The notes below the pieces were generated by a model. The model did not search any database, was not told where the DNA came from, and was given only the letters and a program-made list of their open reading frames with translations. Of a stretch of 64,000 bases of DNA, positions 54,623 to 61,629 are shown piece by piece (the stretch's first letter is position 1; the number at the start of each line of letters is the position of its first letter). Origin of the DNA: Arcticibacter sp. (GTDB lineage: Bacteria > Bacteroidota > Bacteroidia > 2-12-FULL-35-15); NCBI GenBank assembly GCA_021155045.1, contig JAJNQB010000019.1, positions 367,970 to 431,969 of the forward strand, given 5' to 3'. The position numbers and the translations under genes were made by a program.

Positions 54623-55930
54623 ATGATAGAAAAACTTTACACTCTTTTTTTGAAAAATCCAATCGTTTGTACGGATACACGCGATATAAAAACGAATAGT
54701 ATTTTTTTTGCATTAAAAGGAGCAAATTTTAATGGAAATGAATATGCAGAACAAGCTTTAAGTAATGGTTGTTCTCTTGTTGTAATCGATGAAGAAAAAT
54801 ACAAAAAAAATGAAAAATATTTTTTGGTTGATGATGTTTTAACTGCGTTGCAACAATTGGCAAATTATCATAGAAAACAATTAAACATTCCTATAATTGG
54901 CATAACTGGCTCAAACGGAAAAACCACTACAAAAGAATTAATTCATGCTGTTCTCTCTAAAAAATATAATACCCTTGCTACAAAAGGAAATTTGAATAAT
55001 CACATTGGCGTACCACTTACACTTCTTTCTATTACTTCGAAACACGAAATGGCTATAATAGAAATGGGAGCTAATCATCAAAAAGAAATTGATATGCTTT
55101 GTAATATTGCAGAACCAGATTTTGGAATTATTACAAACATTGGAAAAGCTCATTTGGAAGGATTTGGAGGGATAGAAGGTGTAAAAAAAGGGAAAGGAGA
55201 AATGTATCGATTTATTGAAAAAAACAAAGGAAAAATTTTTGTTCATGCTGACGATGAAGTATTAATGGAAATAATTGGAACCAATGATAAAATAACTTAC
55301 GGGACAAAAAAGTTGTATGATGTTGTAGGTGTTATGGTGCAAGATAATAGTGAATTTGTTTCTATGCAATGGAGTACAAGATATACTGCTGCGGCTATTA
55401 AAAGCCATACTATTGTCAAAACAAATTTAGTTGGAGTGTATAATTATAATAATCTTTTATGCGCAGCATGTGTAGGAAATTATTTTAAAGTAGAAGATGA
55501 AAAAATTAATGAAGCACTGGCAAATTATATTCCTTCAAACAATCGTTCTCAATTACAAAAAACCGAAAACAATACACTTATTTTGGATTATTATAATGCC
55601 AACCCCACAAGTATGGAGGCAGCAATTGATAATTTTTCAAAATTAAATCAATCAACTAAGATGGTTGTATTGGGTGATATGCTGGAGCTTGGAGAAGACA
55701 GCGAAAAAGAGCATTTAAAAATTATTGAATTGTTAAATCAAAAAAATATTTCGAATGCAATTTTAGTGGGCGAATATTTTTTGATTGCTGGAAAAAATTC
55801 ACCATTCAAAACGTTTATTACAAGCGAAGAAGCAGCTTCATATTTAAAACACATTGCTCCAAAAAATCAATTAATTTTAATAAAAGGTTCAAGAGGTATT
55901 AAACTCGAAAAAGTAGTTGAGGTATTATAA
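54623..55930 (+). CDS. murF: UDP-N-acetylmuramoyl-tripeptide--D-alanyl-D-alanine ligase
   Basis: This 435-residue Mur ligase adds D-Ala-D-Ala to the UDP-MurNAc tripeptide in the cytoplasm. The N-terminal domain has CTDTRDIKTNSIFFALKG, which binds the UMP part. The ATP P-loop is GITGSNGKTTTKELI (about 93-107). MAIIEMGANHQKEIDMLC and ITNIGKAHLEGFGGIE are strongly conserved in MurF. The C-terminal domain holds VLGDMLELGEDSEKEH and ILIKGSRGIKLEKV. It is coupled to nadE. Confidence 0.96.
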   Translation: MIEKLYTLFLKNPIVCTDTRDIKTNSIFFALKGANFNGNEYAEQALSNGCSLVVIDEEKYKKNEKYFLVDDVLTALQQLANYHRKQLNIPIIGITGSNGKTTTKELIHAVLSKKYNTLATKGNLNNHIGVPLTLLSITSKHEMAIIEMGANHQKEIDMLCNIAEPDFGIITNIGKAHLEGFGGIEGVKKGKGEMYRFIEKNKGKIFVHADDEVLMEIIGTNDKITYGTKKLYDVVGVMVQDNSEFVSMQWSTRYTAAAIKSHTIVKTNLVGVYNYNNLLCAACVGNYFKVEDEKINEALANYIPSNNRSQLQKTENNTLILDYYNANPTSMEAAIDNFSKLNQSTKMVVLGDMLELGEDSEKEHLKIIELLNQKNISNAILVGEYFLIAGKNSPFKTFITSEEAASYLKHIAPKNQLILIKGSRGIKLEKVVEVL

Positions 55931-55994
55931 GAATTTCATATAAATCAATTCTTTAAATTTTCAGTCCCCCTATTTTAATTCTTTGTCTAAAATA

Positions 55995-56026
55995 TTTGGC
56001 ATAATACCATATTTTAGGTATTTTTG
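55995..56026 (+). promoter_or_regulatory. Promoter of the suf operon
   Basis: TTTG at 55995-55998 and TATTTTTG at 56019-56026 are exact -33 and -7 matches with a 20-base spacer. Between them AATACC and GGTATT form a 6-bp inverted repeat around 8 bases (56003-56022). The start codon of sufA follows after about 66 bases, giving a leader of about 60 bases. Confidence 0.65.
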
Positions 56027-56032
56027 TACACC

Positions 56033-56051
56033 ATTTAGATTAAATCTAAAT
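56033..56051 (+). promoter_or_regulatory. 19-bp palindromic operator at the suf transcription start
   Basis: ATTTAGATTAAATCTAAAT is a near-perfect palindrome (all but the central base pair) placed right after the -7 element, where the transcript should begin. That position suits a repressor. Suf operons answer to iron and oxidative stress through regulators of the Fur, IscR or DtxR type in other phyla; which family binds here cannot be told. Confidence 0.55.
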
Positions 56052-56092
56052 AAGGATACTAATTAAGTAGTTCATCTTCAATTAAATATAAA

Positions 56093-56419
56093 ATGATAAC
56101 AGTGTCAGAGAATGCAAAACGACATGCATTAGAATTAATGAAACAAGAAAATCACCCTGAAAATTCTTTCATACGAGTAGGAGTTGAAGGAGGAGGTTGT
56201 TCAGGATTGTCTTATAAGTTAGAGTTTGATATTGAATCAAAAGAGGGCGATCAGGTTTTTGAGGACAAAGGAATTAAAATAGCGGTTGATAAAAAAAGTT
56301 TTTTGTATTTGGTAGGTACAGAGCTTGATTATACAGGAGGTTTAAACGGAAAAGGTTTTGTATTTAACAATCCGAATGCTTCACGTACGTGTGGTTGTGG
56401 GGAAAGTTTTAGTGTATAA
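56093..56419 (+). CDS. sufA: Iron-sulfur cluster assembly A-type protein
   Basis: This 108-residue protein is of the SufA/IscA/ErpA type. It has VEGGGCSGLSYKLEF with cysteine 36 and a C-terminal SRTCGCGESFSV with cysteines 100 and 102; together these three bind or transfer the iron-sulfur cluster. GFVFNNPNA is the usual segment before the second motif. It is the first gene after the operator-bearing promoter. A 57-base palindrome separates it from sufB. Confidence 0.94.
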   Translation: MITVSENAKRHALELMKQENHPENSFIRVGVEGGGCSGLSYKLEFDIESKEGDQVFEDKGIKIAVDKKSFLYLVGTELDYTGGLNGKGFVFNNPNASRTCGCGESFSV

Positions 56420-56424
56420 ATAAA

Positions 56425-56481
56425 TTGCAGTTGGCAATTAACAGTTAGCAAAGTTTGCAATCTGTTAATTGCCAACTGCAA
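56425..56481. repeat. 57-base near-perfect palindrome between sufA and sufB
   Basis: A 20-bp perfect arm TTGCAGTTGGCAATTAACAG is followed by a 17-base centre that is itself an inverted repeat (GCAAA-G-TTTGC), and then the exact reverse complement of the arm. No T-run follows, so it is not a classical terminator. It is a long stem in the transcript or an inserted palindromic element. Confidence 0.75.
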
Positions 56482-56494
56482 ACTGATTGAAAAG

Positions 56495-57946
56495 ATGGCA
56501 AACGAAATTTTAGAAGAACAGATAGGCGGAGAATATAAGTACGGATTTGTTACTAATATTGAGGCAGACAATGCTCCAAAGGGATTGAATGAAGATATTA
56601 TTCATTTTATCTCAAAGAAAAAGAATGAACCAGCATGGATGTTGGAATACCGCTTAAAAGCATTTAGATATTGGGAAAAAATGGAAGAGCCCAATTGGGC
56701 ACATGTTTCCTATCCTAAACCAAATTTTCAAGATATTATTTATTATTCGGCACCCAAACCTAAAAAGCAATTAAATAGCTTAGATGAAGTTGATCCAGAG
56801 TTGCTAAAAACGTTTGAAAAACTCGGAATTTCTATTGAAGAGCAAAAGCGATTGAGTGGAGTAGAAAGTAGAATAGCAGTGGATATTGTTATGGATAGTG
56901 TATCTGTTAAAACAACTTTCAAAGAAACATTATCAGAAAAAGGAATTATTTTTTGTTCGTTTGGAGAAGCAGTTCAAGAACATCCAGAACTTGTAAAAAA
57001 ATACATGAGCTCGGTTGTTCCTTATACTGACAATTTTTATGCAGCATTGAACTCAGCCGTTTTCACGGATGGTTCGTTCTGCTATATTCCAAAAGGCGTT
57101 CGTTGCCCAATGGAACTTTCAACCTATTTTAGAATAAATTCGGCTGGTACTGGCCAGTTTGAGCGGACATTAATTATTGCTGATGAAGATTCTTATGTAA
57201 GTTATTTAGAAGGCTGTACAGCACCAATGCGCGATGAAAATCAATTGCATGCAGCAGTGGTAGAAATTGTAGCACATAAAAATGCAGAAGTAAAATACAG
57301 CACTGTGCAAAATTGGTATCCTGGAGATAAACAAGGAAAAGGAGGAGTTTTTAATTTTGTTACTAAACGTGGAATTTGTTTAGAAGATAATTCAAAAATA
57401 TCTTGGACACAAGTAGAAACAGGTTCTGCGGTAACATGGAAATATCCATCCGTAATTTTAAAAGGAGATAATTCAGTTGGTGAATTTTATTCTGTAGCGG
57501 TAACAAATAATTATCAGCAAGCAGATACAGGAACAAAAATGATGCATCTTGGAAAAAATACCAGAAGCACAATTATTTCAAAAGGAATTTCTGCAGGTTT
57601 TAGCAATAATAGTTACAGGGGCTTGGTGCGTATTGCAAAAGGAGCAAGCAACGCACGTAATTTTTCGCAATGCGATAGTTTGTTGATGGGAGATAAATGT
57701 GGAGCGCATACTTTTCCTTACATCGAAATAAAAGATAAATCAGCTATAGTAGAACACGAAGCAACTACAAGTAAAATAGGAGAAGATCAATTATTCTATT
57801 GCAAACAAAGAGGTATTGATACCGAAAAAGCAATTGGCTTAATTGTAAATGGATATTGTAAAGAAGTATTAAATAAATTACCAATGGAATTTGCTGTAGA
57901 AGCACAAAAGTTGTTGGCGGTGAGTTTGGAGGGTAGTGTGGGCTAA
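56495..57946 (+). CDS. sufB: Fe-S cluster assembly scaffold SufB
   Basis: This 483-residue protein matches SufB, which with SufC and SufD builds iron-sulfur clusters. PAWMLEYRLKAFRYWEKMEE near residue 46 and GVESRIAVDIVMDSV precede the beta-helix core with FCYIPKGVRCPMELSTYFRI, LEGCTAPMRDENQLHAAVVE and GVFNFVTKRGICLEDNSKIS. The C-terminal CDSLLMGDKCGAHTFPYIEIKD is the conserved cluster-related segment. A four-helix-bundle gene has been inserted between this gene and sufC. Confidence 0.96.
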   Translation: MANEILEEQIGGEYKYGFVTNIEADNAPKGLNEDIIHFISKKKNEPAWMLEYRLKAFRYWEKMEEPNWAHVSYPKPNFQDIIYYSAPKPKKQLNSLDEVDPELLKTFEKLGISIEEQKRLSGVESRIAVDIVMDSVSVKTTFKETLSEKGIIFCSFGEAVQEHPELVKKYMSSVVPYTDNFYAALNSAVFTDGSFCYIPKGVRCPMELSTYFRINSAGTGQFERTLIIADEDSYVSYLEGCTAPMRDENQLHAAVVEIVAHKNAEVKYSTVQNWYPGDKQGKGGVFNFVTKRGICLEDNSKISWTQVETGSAVTWKYPSVILKGDNSVGEFYSVAVTNNYQQADTGTKMMHLGKNTRSTIISKGISAGFSNNSYRGLVRIAKGASNARNFSQCDSLLMGDKCGAHTFPYIEIKDKSAIVEHEATTSKIGEDQLFYCKQRGIDTEKAIGLIVNGYCKEVLNKLPMEFAVEAQKLLAVSLEGSVG

Positions 57947-57949
57947 AGA

Positions 57950-58413
57950 GGTTGAAATGTTTGAATGTTTTAAGGTTGAAAAGTTGTTAGGCTAAAATGG
58001 CAAAGCTTGAAAAAATAGAAGATATAATTGTTTGGCAATTAGCAATTGAATTAACAAATTCGATATATGCTATTACAAATAATACTGCTTTCAATAAAGA
58101 TTTTGCTTTAAGAGATCAAATTAGAAAATCTGCAATATCTGTTCCTTCAAATATTGCAGAAGGATTTGAAAGAAATAGCACAAATCAATTTTTATATTTT
58201 TTAGTGATAGCAAAAGGTTCAGCGGGCGAATTAAGAACACAATTATTAATAGCAAAAAATCAAAGTTATATTACACAATCAGAATTTGAAAAAATAAATA
58301 ATGAAGCTCTAGAGGTGAGTAAAAAACTAGGCTCTTTTTTAACGTATTTGAAAGAGTTTAAGTCAAAACAATCTAAAAATATTCAAACATTTTAACCTTC
58401 AAACATTACAACC
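57950..58413 (+). mobile_element. Four-helix-bundle gene cassette bounded by inverted arms of 8-base words
   Basis: The left arm (57950-57997) is a run of six 8-base words such as GGTTGAAA, TGTTTGAA and TGTTTTAA. The right arm (58374-58413), read on the other strand, gives GGTTGTAA, TGTTTGAA, GGTTAAAA, TGTTTGAA. The outer 16 bases of the two arms agree at 15 positions. The cassette begins 3 bases after the sufB stop and ends 5 bases before the sufC ATG, so without it sufB and sufC would be 8 bases apart. The gene inside is in operon sense. No transposase is present. Confidence 0.7.
57997..58395 (+). CDS. Four helix bundle protein (23S rRNA intervening-sequence family)
   Basis: This 132-residue, fully helical protein matches the family first found inside 23S rRNA intervening sequences and related to the DGR accessory protein Avd. 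Signatures are IIVWQLAIELTNSIY, DFALRDQIRKSAISVPSNIA, EGFERNSTNQFLYFLVIA and KGSAGELRTQLLIAKNQSY. Avd-like proteins form pentamers that bind nucleic acid, but for the free-standing family no function is established. Its first codon overlaps the left repeat arm and its last six codons are written by the right arm. No reverse transcriptase or variable repeat is near. Confidence 0.92.
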   Translation: MAKLEKIEDIIVWQLAIELTNSIYAITNNTAFNKDFALRDQIRKSAISVPSNIAEGFERNSTNQFLYFLVIAKGSAGELRTQLLIAKNQSYITQSEFEKINNEALEVSKKLGSFLTYLKEFKSKQSKNIQTF

Positions 58414-58418
58414 AATAT

Positions 58419-59171
58419 ATGTTATCAATAAAAAACCTACATGCCTCAATAGACGGCAAAGAAATTCTAAGAGGAATTAATTTAGAAATAAAAGCAGGAG
58501 AAGTTCATGCGATTATGGGACCAAATGGTTCTGGAAAAAGTACATTGTCGGCTGTATTAGCTGGTCGTGAAGATTATGAAGTAACAGAAGGTACCGTAAT
58601 TTTTAATGGAAAAGAATTGTTGGAAATGTCTCCTGAAGACAGAGCAAGAGAAGGTGTTTTTCTTGCATTCCAATATCCAATAGAAATTCCGGGTGTTAGC
58701 AATATTAATTTTTTGAAAACAGCAATAAATGAAATTCGTGCATACAAAGGTTTAGAACCAATGGAAGCGAAAGACTTTTTAGCATTGGTAAAAGAAAAAC
58801 AGAAGTTAGTAGAGTTAGACGGTAAGCTTACAAATAGAAGTGTAAATGAAGGATTTAGTGGAGGAGAAAAAAAGCGTAATGAAATTTTTCAAATGGCAAT
58901 GCTAGAACCAAAGTTGGCAATATTAGATGAAACGGATAGTGGATTGGATATTGATGCTTTAAGAATTGTTGCTGGCGGAGTAAATAAATTAAAATCAAAA
59001 GAAAATGCAACTATTGTAATTACACATTATCAACGATTGTTGGACTATATTGTTCCAGATTTTGTGCATGTATTATTCAATGGGCAAATTGTAAAATCAG
59101 GGACAAAGGAGTTAGCATTGGAGCTAGAAGAAAAAGGATATGATTTTATCAAAGAAAAAGTAGGGGCTTAA
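58419..59171 (+). CDS. sufC: Fe-S cluster assembly ATPase SufC
   Basis: This 250-residue ABC-type ATPase drives cluster assembly on SufB-SufD. Walker A MGPNGSGKST is at residues 33-42, the signature SGGEKKRNEI starts at residue 147, and Walker B is LAILDETDSGLD. GREDYEVTEGTVIFNG and FLAFQYPIEIPGV are conserved in SufC. It stands 5 bases after the four-helix-bundle cassette and is cotranscribed with sufB and sufD. Confidence 0.96.
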   Translation: MLSIKNLHASIDGKEILRGINLEIKAGEVHAIMGPNGSGKSTLSAVLAGREDYEVTEGTVIFNGKELLEMSPEDRAREGVFLAFQYPIEIPGVSNINFLKTAINEIRAYKGLEPMEAKDFLALVKEKQKLVELDGKLTNRSVNEGFSGGEKKRNEIFQMAMLEPKLAILDETDSGLDIDALRIVAGGVNKLKSKENATIVITHYQRLLDYIVPDFVHVLFNGQIVKSGTKELALELEEKGYDFIKEKVGA

Positions 59172-59175
59172 ACAT

Positions 59176-59187
59176 GTGCTAAAGCAC
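59176..59187. repeat. Short palindrome between sufC and sufD
   Basis: GTGCTAAAGCAC is a 5-bp inverted repeat around AA in the 22-base gap, 6 bases before the sufD start. It may be a small stem in the leader of sufD or the end of another repeat family. Confidence 0.4.
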
Positions 59188-59193
59188 TTTAAT

Positions 59194-60489
59194 ATGGAAA
59201 CGATTATAAAAACAAATAGTACGATAGAAAAATTTATTACTGAATTCGAATCTTCAAAAAAATCATTATTTGGCGATTTGTCTATTCGAGAAAAAGCATT
59301 TGATGTTTTTTTGAAACAAGGCATTCCGAGTCGTAAGCACGAAGAGTATAAGTATGTGAATATGGAATTGTTGATGAAAGGCGATTTTGCTTTTTCAACT
59401 AAAAAAGCACTTACTTGCGAACAAATTTCAGGTACTCAAATTTTAAATGATGCGATAGTTGTTGTATTAGAGAATGGAATTTTTATTGATGGATTATCAA
59501 AAATAAAGAACCTCCCTAAAGGATTAACAATTGTTGATATTTCAGAAGCTAAAGACAAAGTTGCATTTAAAAAACATTTTTCAAAATATGCTGATATTAA
59601 TTCTGACCCATTGATTGCATTAAATGCTGCTTTAGCACAAGGCGGAGTATTTATTTATGTTGAGAAAAATGCAGTTATTGAAAAACCAATACATGTTGTT
59701 AATGTTGCTACTTCTACTGAAAACTTAATTAACATCTCTCGGAACTTATTTGTTGTAGAAGAAAATGCTCAAGTTAAAATTTTAGAATCGTTTGAAACTG
59801 TTGATACATCAGCAAAAATTATTACTAACAGCGTAACTGAAATTTATATTGGAAAAAATGCAATTGTTGAACATAATAAAATTCAAGTTGAATGTGAATT
59901 TGGAAATTTAGTTTGTACAACACAATCATATCAAGAGTCAAAAAGTATATTCACTACAAATACATTTATATTAAGTGGAGCATTTGTTCGAAATAATTTA
60001 AATATGGTTTTAGATGATGAGCATATTGAGTCGCATTTGAATGGATTGTATTTAACAAAAGGAAATCAAATTGTAGATAATCATACACTGGTTGATCATC
60101 GCAAACCAAACTGCAATAGCAACGAACTTTATAAAGGTATTATTGATGAAAAATCAGTAGCTACATTTAATGGAAAAATTTTTGTAAGAAAAGATGCTCA
60201 AAAAACAAATGCATTTCAATCGAATAAAAACATCTTGTTAAGTGATGATGGCACAATAAACACAAAACCTCAATTAGAAATTTATGCAGATGATGTAAAA
60301 TGTTCGCATGGAACATCCACAGGAAAACTAGATGCAGATAAAATATTTTATTTGCGAGCTCGAGGATTAAGTGAATTGAGTGCAAAAAAATTATTAATGC
60401 ATGCTTTTGCATCGGAAGTTGTAGATATGGTTACTATCGAAGAATTAAAAACCTACCTTGAAGATAAAATAACAAAGCGATTTGAATAA
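59194..60489 (+). CDS. sufD: Fe-S cluster assembly protein SufD
   Basis: Starting from the ATG that encodes METIIKTNS, 6 codons inside the longer GTG frame, the protein has 431 residues. It is SufB-like in the C-terminal half, with GLYLTKGNQIVDNHTLVDHR, LYKGIIDEKSVATFNGKIFV and CSHGTSTGKLDADKIFYLRA, which fits SufD. The N-terminal region has GIPSRKHEEYKYVNMELL, typical of Bacteroidota SufD. It completes the SufBCD complex. No sufS or sufE gene follows within the window. Confidence 0.94.
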   Translation: METIIKTNSTIEKFITEFESSKKSLFGDLSIREKAFDVFLKQGIPSRKHEEYKYVNMELLMKGDFAFSTKKALTCEQISGTQILNDAIVVVLENGIFIDGLSKIKNLPKGLTIVDISEAKDKVAFKKHFSKYADINSDPLIALNAALAQGGVFIYVEKNAVIEKPIHVVNVATSTENLINISRNLFVVEENAQVKILESFETVDTSAKIITNSVTEIYIGKNAIVEHNKIQVECEFGNLVCTTQSYQESKSIFTTNTFILSGAFVRNNLNMVLDDEHIESHLNGLYLTKGNQIVDNHTLVDHRKPNCNSNELYKGIIDEKSVATFNGKIFVRKDAQKTNAFQSNKNILLSDDGTINTKPQLEIYADDVKCSHGTSTGKLDADKIFYLRARGLSELSAKKLLMHAFASEVVDMVTIEELKTYLEDKITKRFE

Positions 60490-60509
60490 TTTTCGACTTT
60501 AACTTTCAT

Positions 60510-60550
60510 TATATTTGTACGCTTTATGACTTATTCATAAAGCGTTTTTT
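60510..60550 (+). terminator. Hairpin with T-run between sufD and the EamA gene, with overlapping promoter
   Basis: An 11-bp stem ACGCTTTATGA / TCATAAAGCGT (60519-60545) has a CTTAT loop and a T-run that ends on the base before the EamA ATG, so it can terminate the suf operon. TATATTTG at 60510-60517, an exact TAnnTTTG match, would start transcripts in the left arm of the hairpin. Either a terminator or a 5' hairpin on the EamA message fits. Confidence 0.7.
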
Positions 60551-61447
60551 ATGCTTTTCAAAAACAAAAATCTTCTTCTTTTACACTTCATCGTTTTTAT
60601 TTGGGGCTGGTCGCCAATACTTGGTAAGCTAATAAATATTGAAGGAATAGCAGCATATCAATTGGTGTGGTATAGGATGTTTATTACAATAATTACGATT
60701 GCAATTTATTTATATGCTATAAAAGAAAAAATAAAGTTGCCTAAAAAAGATATTTTACAACTGGTTGGAATAGGTGCTATTATTGCTTTTCACTGGTTTT
60801 GCTTTTATAATGCAATAAATGTTTCAAATGTTTCAGTAACACTTGTTGCTTTTGCTACTGGAACGTTATTTACTTCATTGGTTGAACCAATATTTTATAA
60901 ACGAAAAATTATTCGCTATGAAATATTTTTTGGAATGATAATTATTGGTGCGATTGCTATCATTTTTAAAGTAGAAACTCAATATACTTTAGGGATTATT
61001 TTTGGAATGTTAGCAGCATTAACGTCTTCTTTTTTTACGGTATTTAACGGCTTATTGGTTCGTAGAATTTCTTCTTCTGTAATTGCTATTTATGAATTAA
61101 CAGGTGGATTTATTGTTTTTACATTTTACCTATTGTTAACAGGAGAATTTAATCAGGCATTTTTTGATGTTCAGCCGATGGGAATATTTTGGATTTCTGT
61201 TCTATCAATAATAGGGACTGCATTTCCTTTTATTGCAAGTGTTAATTTGATGAAACAAATTAGTCCTTATACAGTAACATTAACTGTAAATCTAGAAACC
61301 ATTTACGGAATTATAATAGCGTATATCTTGTGGCAAAAAGATGAAGCGATGACTCCAGGGTTTTACCTAGGTACATTTATTATTCTTTCCGTTATTTTCG
61401 GGAATGGAATTCTTAAGAAATATATTAAAGGCAGTTCTATAAATTAA
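60551..61447 (+). CDS. EamA (DMT) family transporter
   Basis: This 298-residue protein has about ten hydrophobic helices in two EamA-like halves, the fold of the drug/metabolite transporter superfamily. LHFIVFIWGWSPILGKLI opens the first half and GWIGTAFPFIASVN-like residues (IIGTAFPFIASVNLMKQI) the second. The family exports metabolites such as amino acids or purines, but the substrate here is not predictable. It starts directly after a terminator hairpin, so it probably has its own promoter. Confidence 0.85.
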   Translation: MLFKNKNLLLLHFIVFIWGWSPILGKLINIEGIAAYQLVWYRMFITIITIAIYLYAIKEKIKLPKKDILQLVGIGAIIAFHWFCFYNAINVSNVSVTLVAFATGTLFTSLVEPIFYKRKIIRYEIFFGMIIIGAIAIIFKVETQYTLGIIFGMLAALTSSFFTVFNGLLVRRISSSVIAIYELTGGFIVFTFYLLLTGEFNQAFFDVQPMGIFWISVLSIIGTAFPFIASVNLMKQISPYTVTLTVNLETIYGIIIAYILWQKDEAMTPGFYLGTFIILSVIFGNGILKKYIKGSSIN

Positions 61448-61629
61448 CATTTTGCCTCCTTTTTGATTAAGAGGAGCAAGTAACTAATCAAAAACAGTGT
61501 AGACAATGTCGTATATTTTTTAGTAATCTAGAAAATAAAATTTACCTTAAAAGAGATAATAATCACAACTTTTTTGTTTTATCAGCGTAATAAGGTTTAA
61601 TTACTAACAAACTACAACTACTTTCTAAT
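61448..61629. other. Intergenic gap with nested inverted repeats
   Basis: TTTTTGATTA at 61460-61469 faces TAATCAAAAA at 61485-61494 across 15 bases, and a competing imperfect stem TTGCCTCCT / AGGAGCAA overlaps it. Neither is followed by a T-run on the plus strand. No promoter match is convincing in the remaining AT-rich bases before the surface protein gene. Confidence 0.4.

Noticed and set aside
57950..58413. Diversity-generating retroelement, because the four-helix protein is Avd-like
   Set aside because: No reverse transcriptase gene, template repeat or variable repeat was found within the window.
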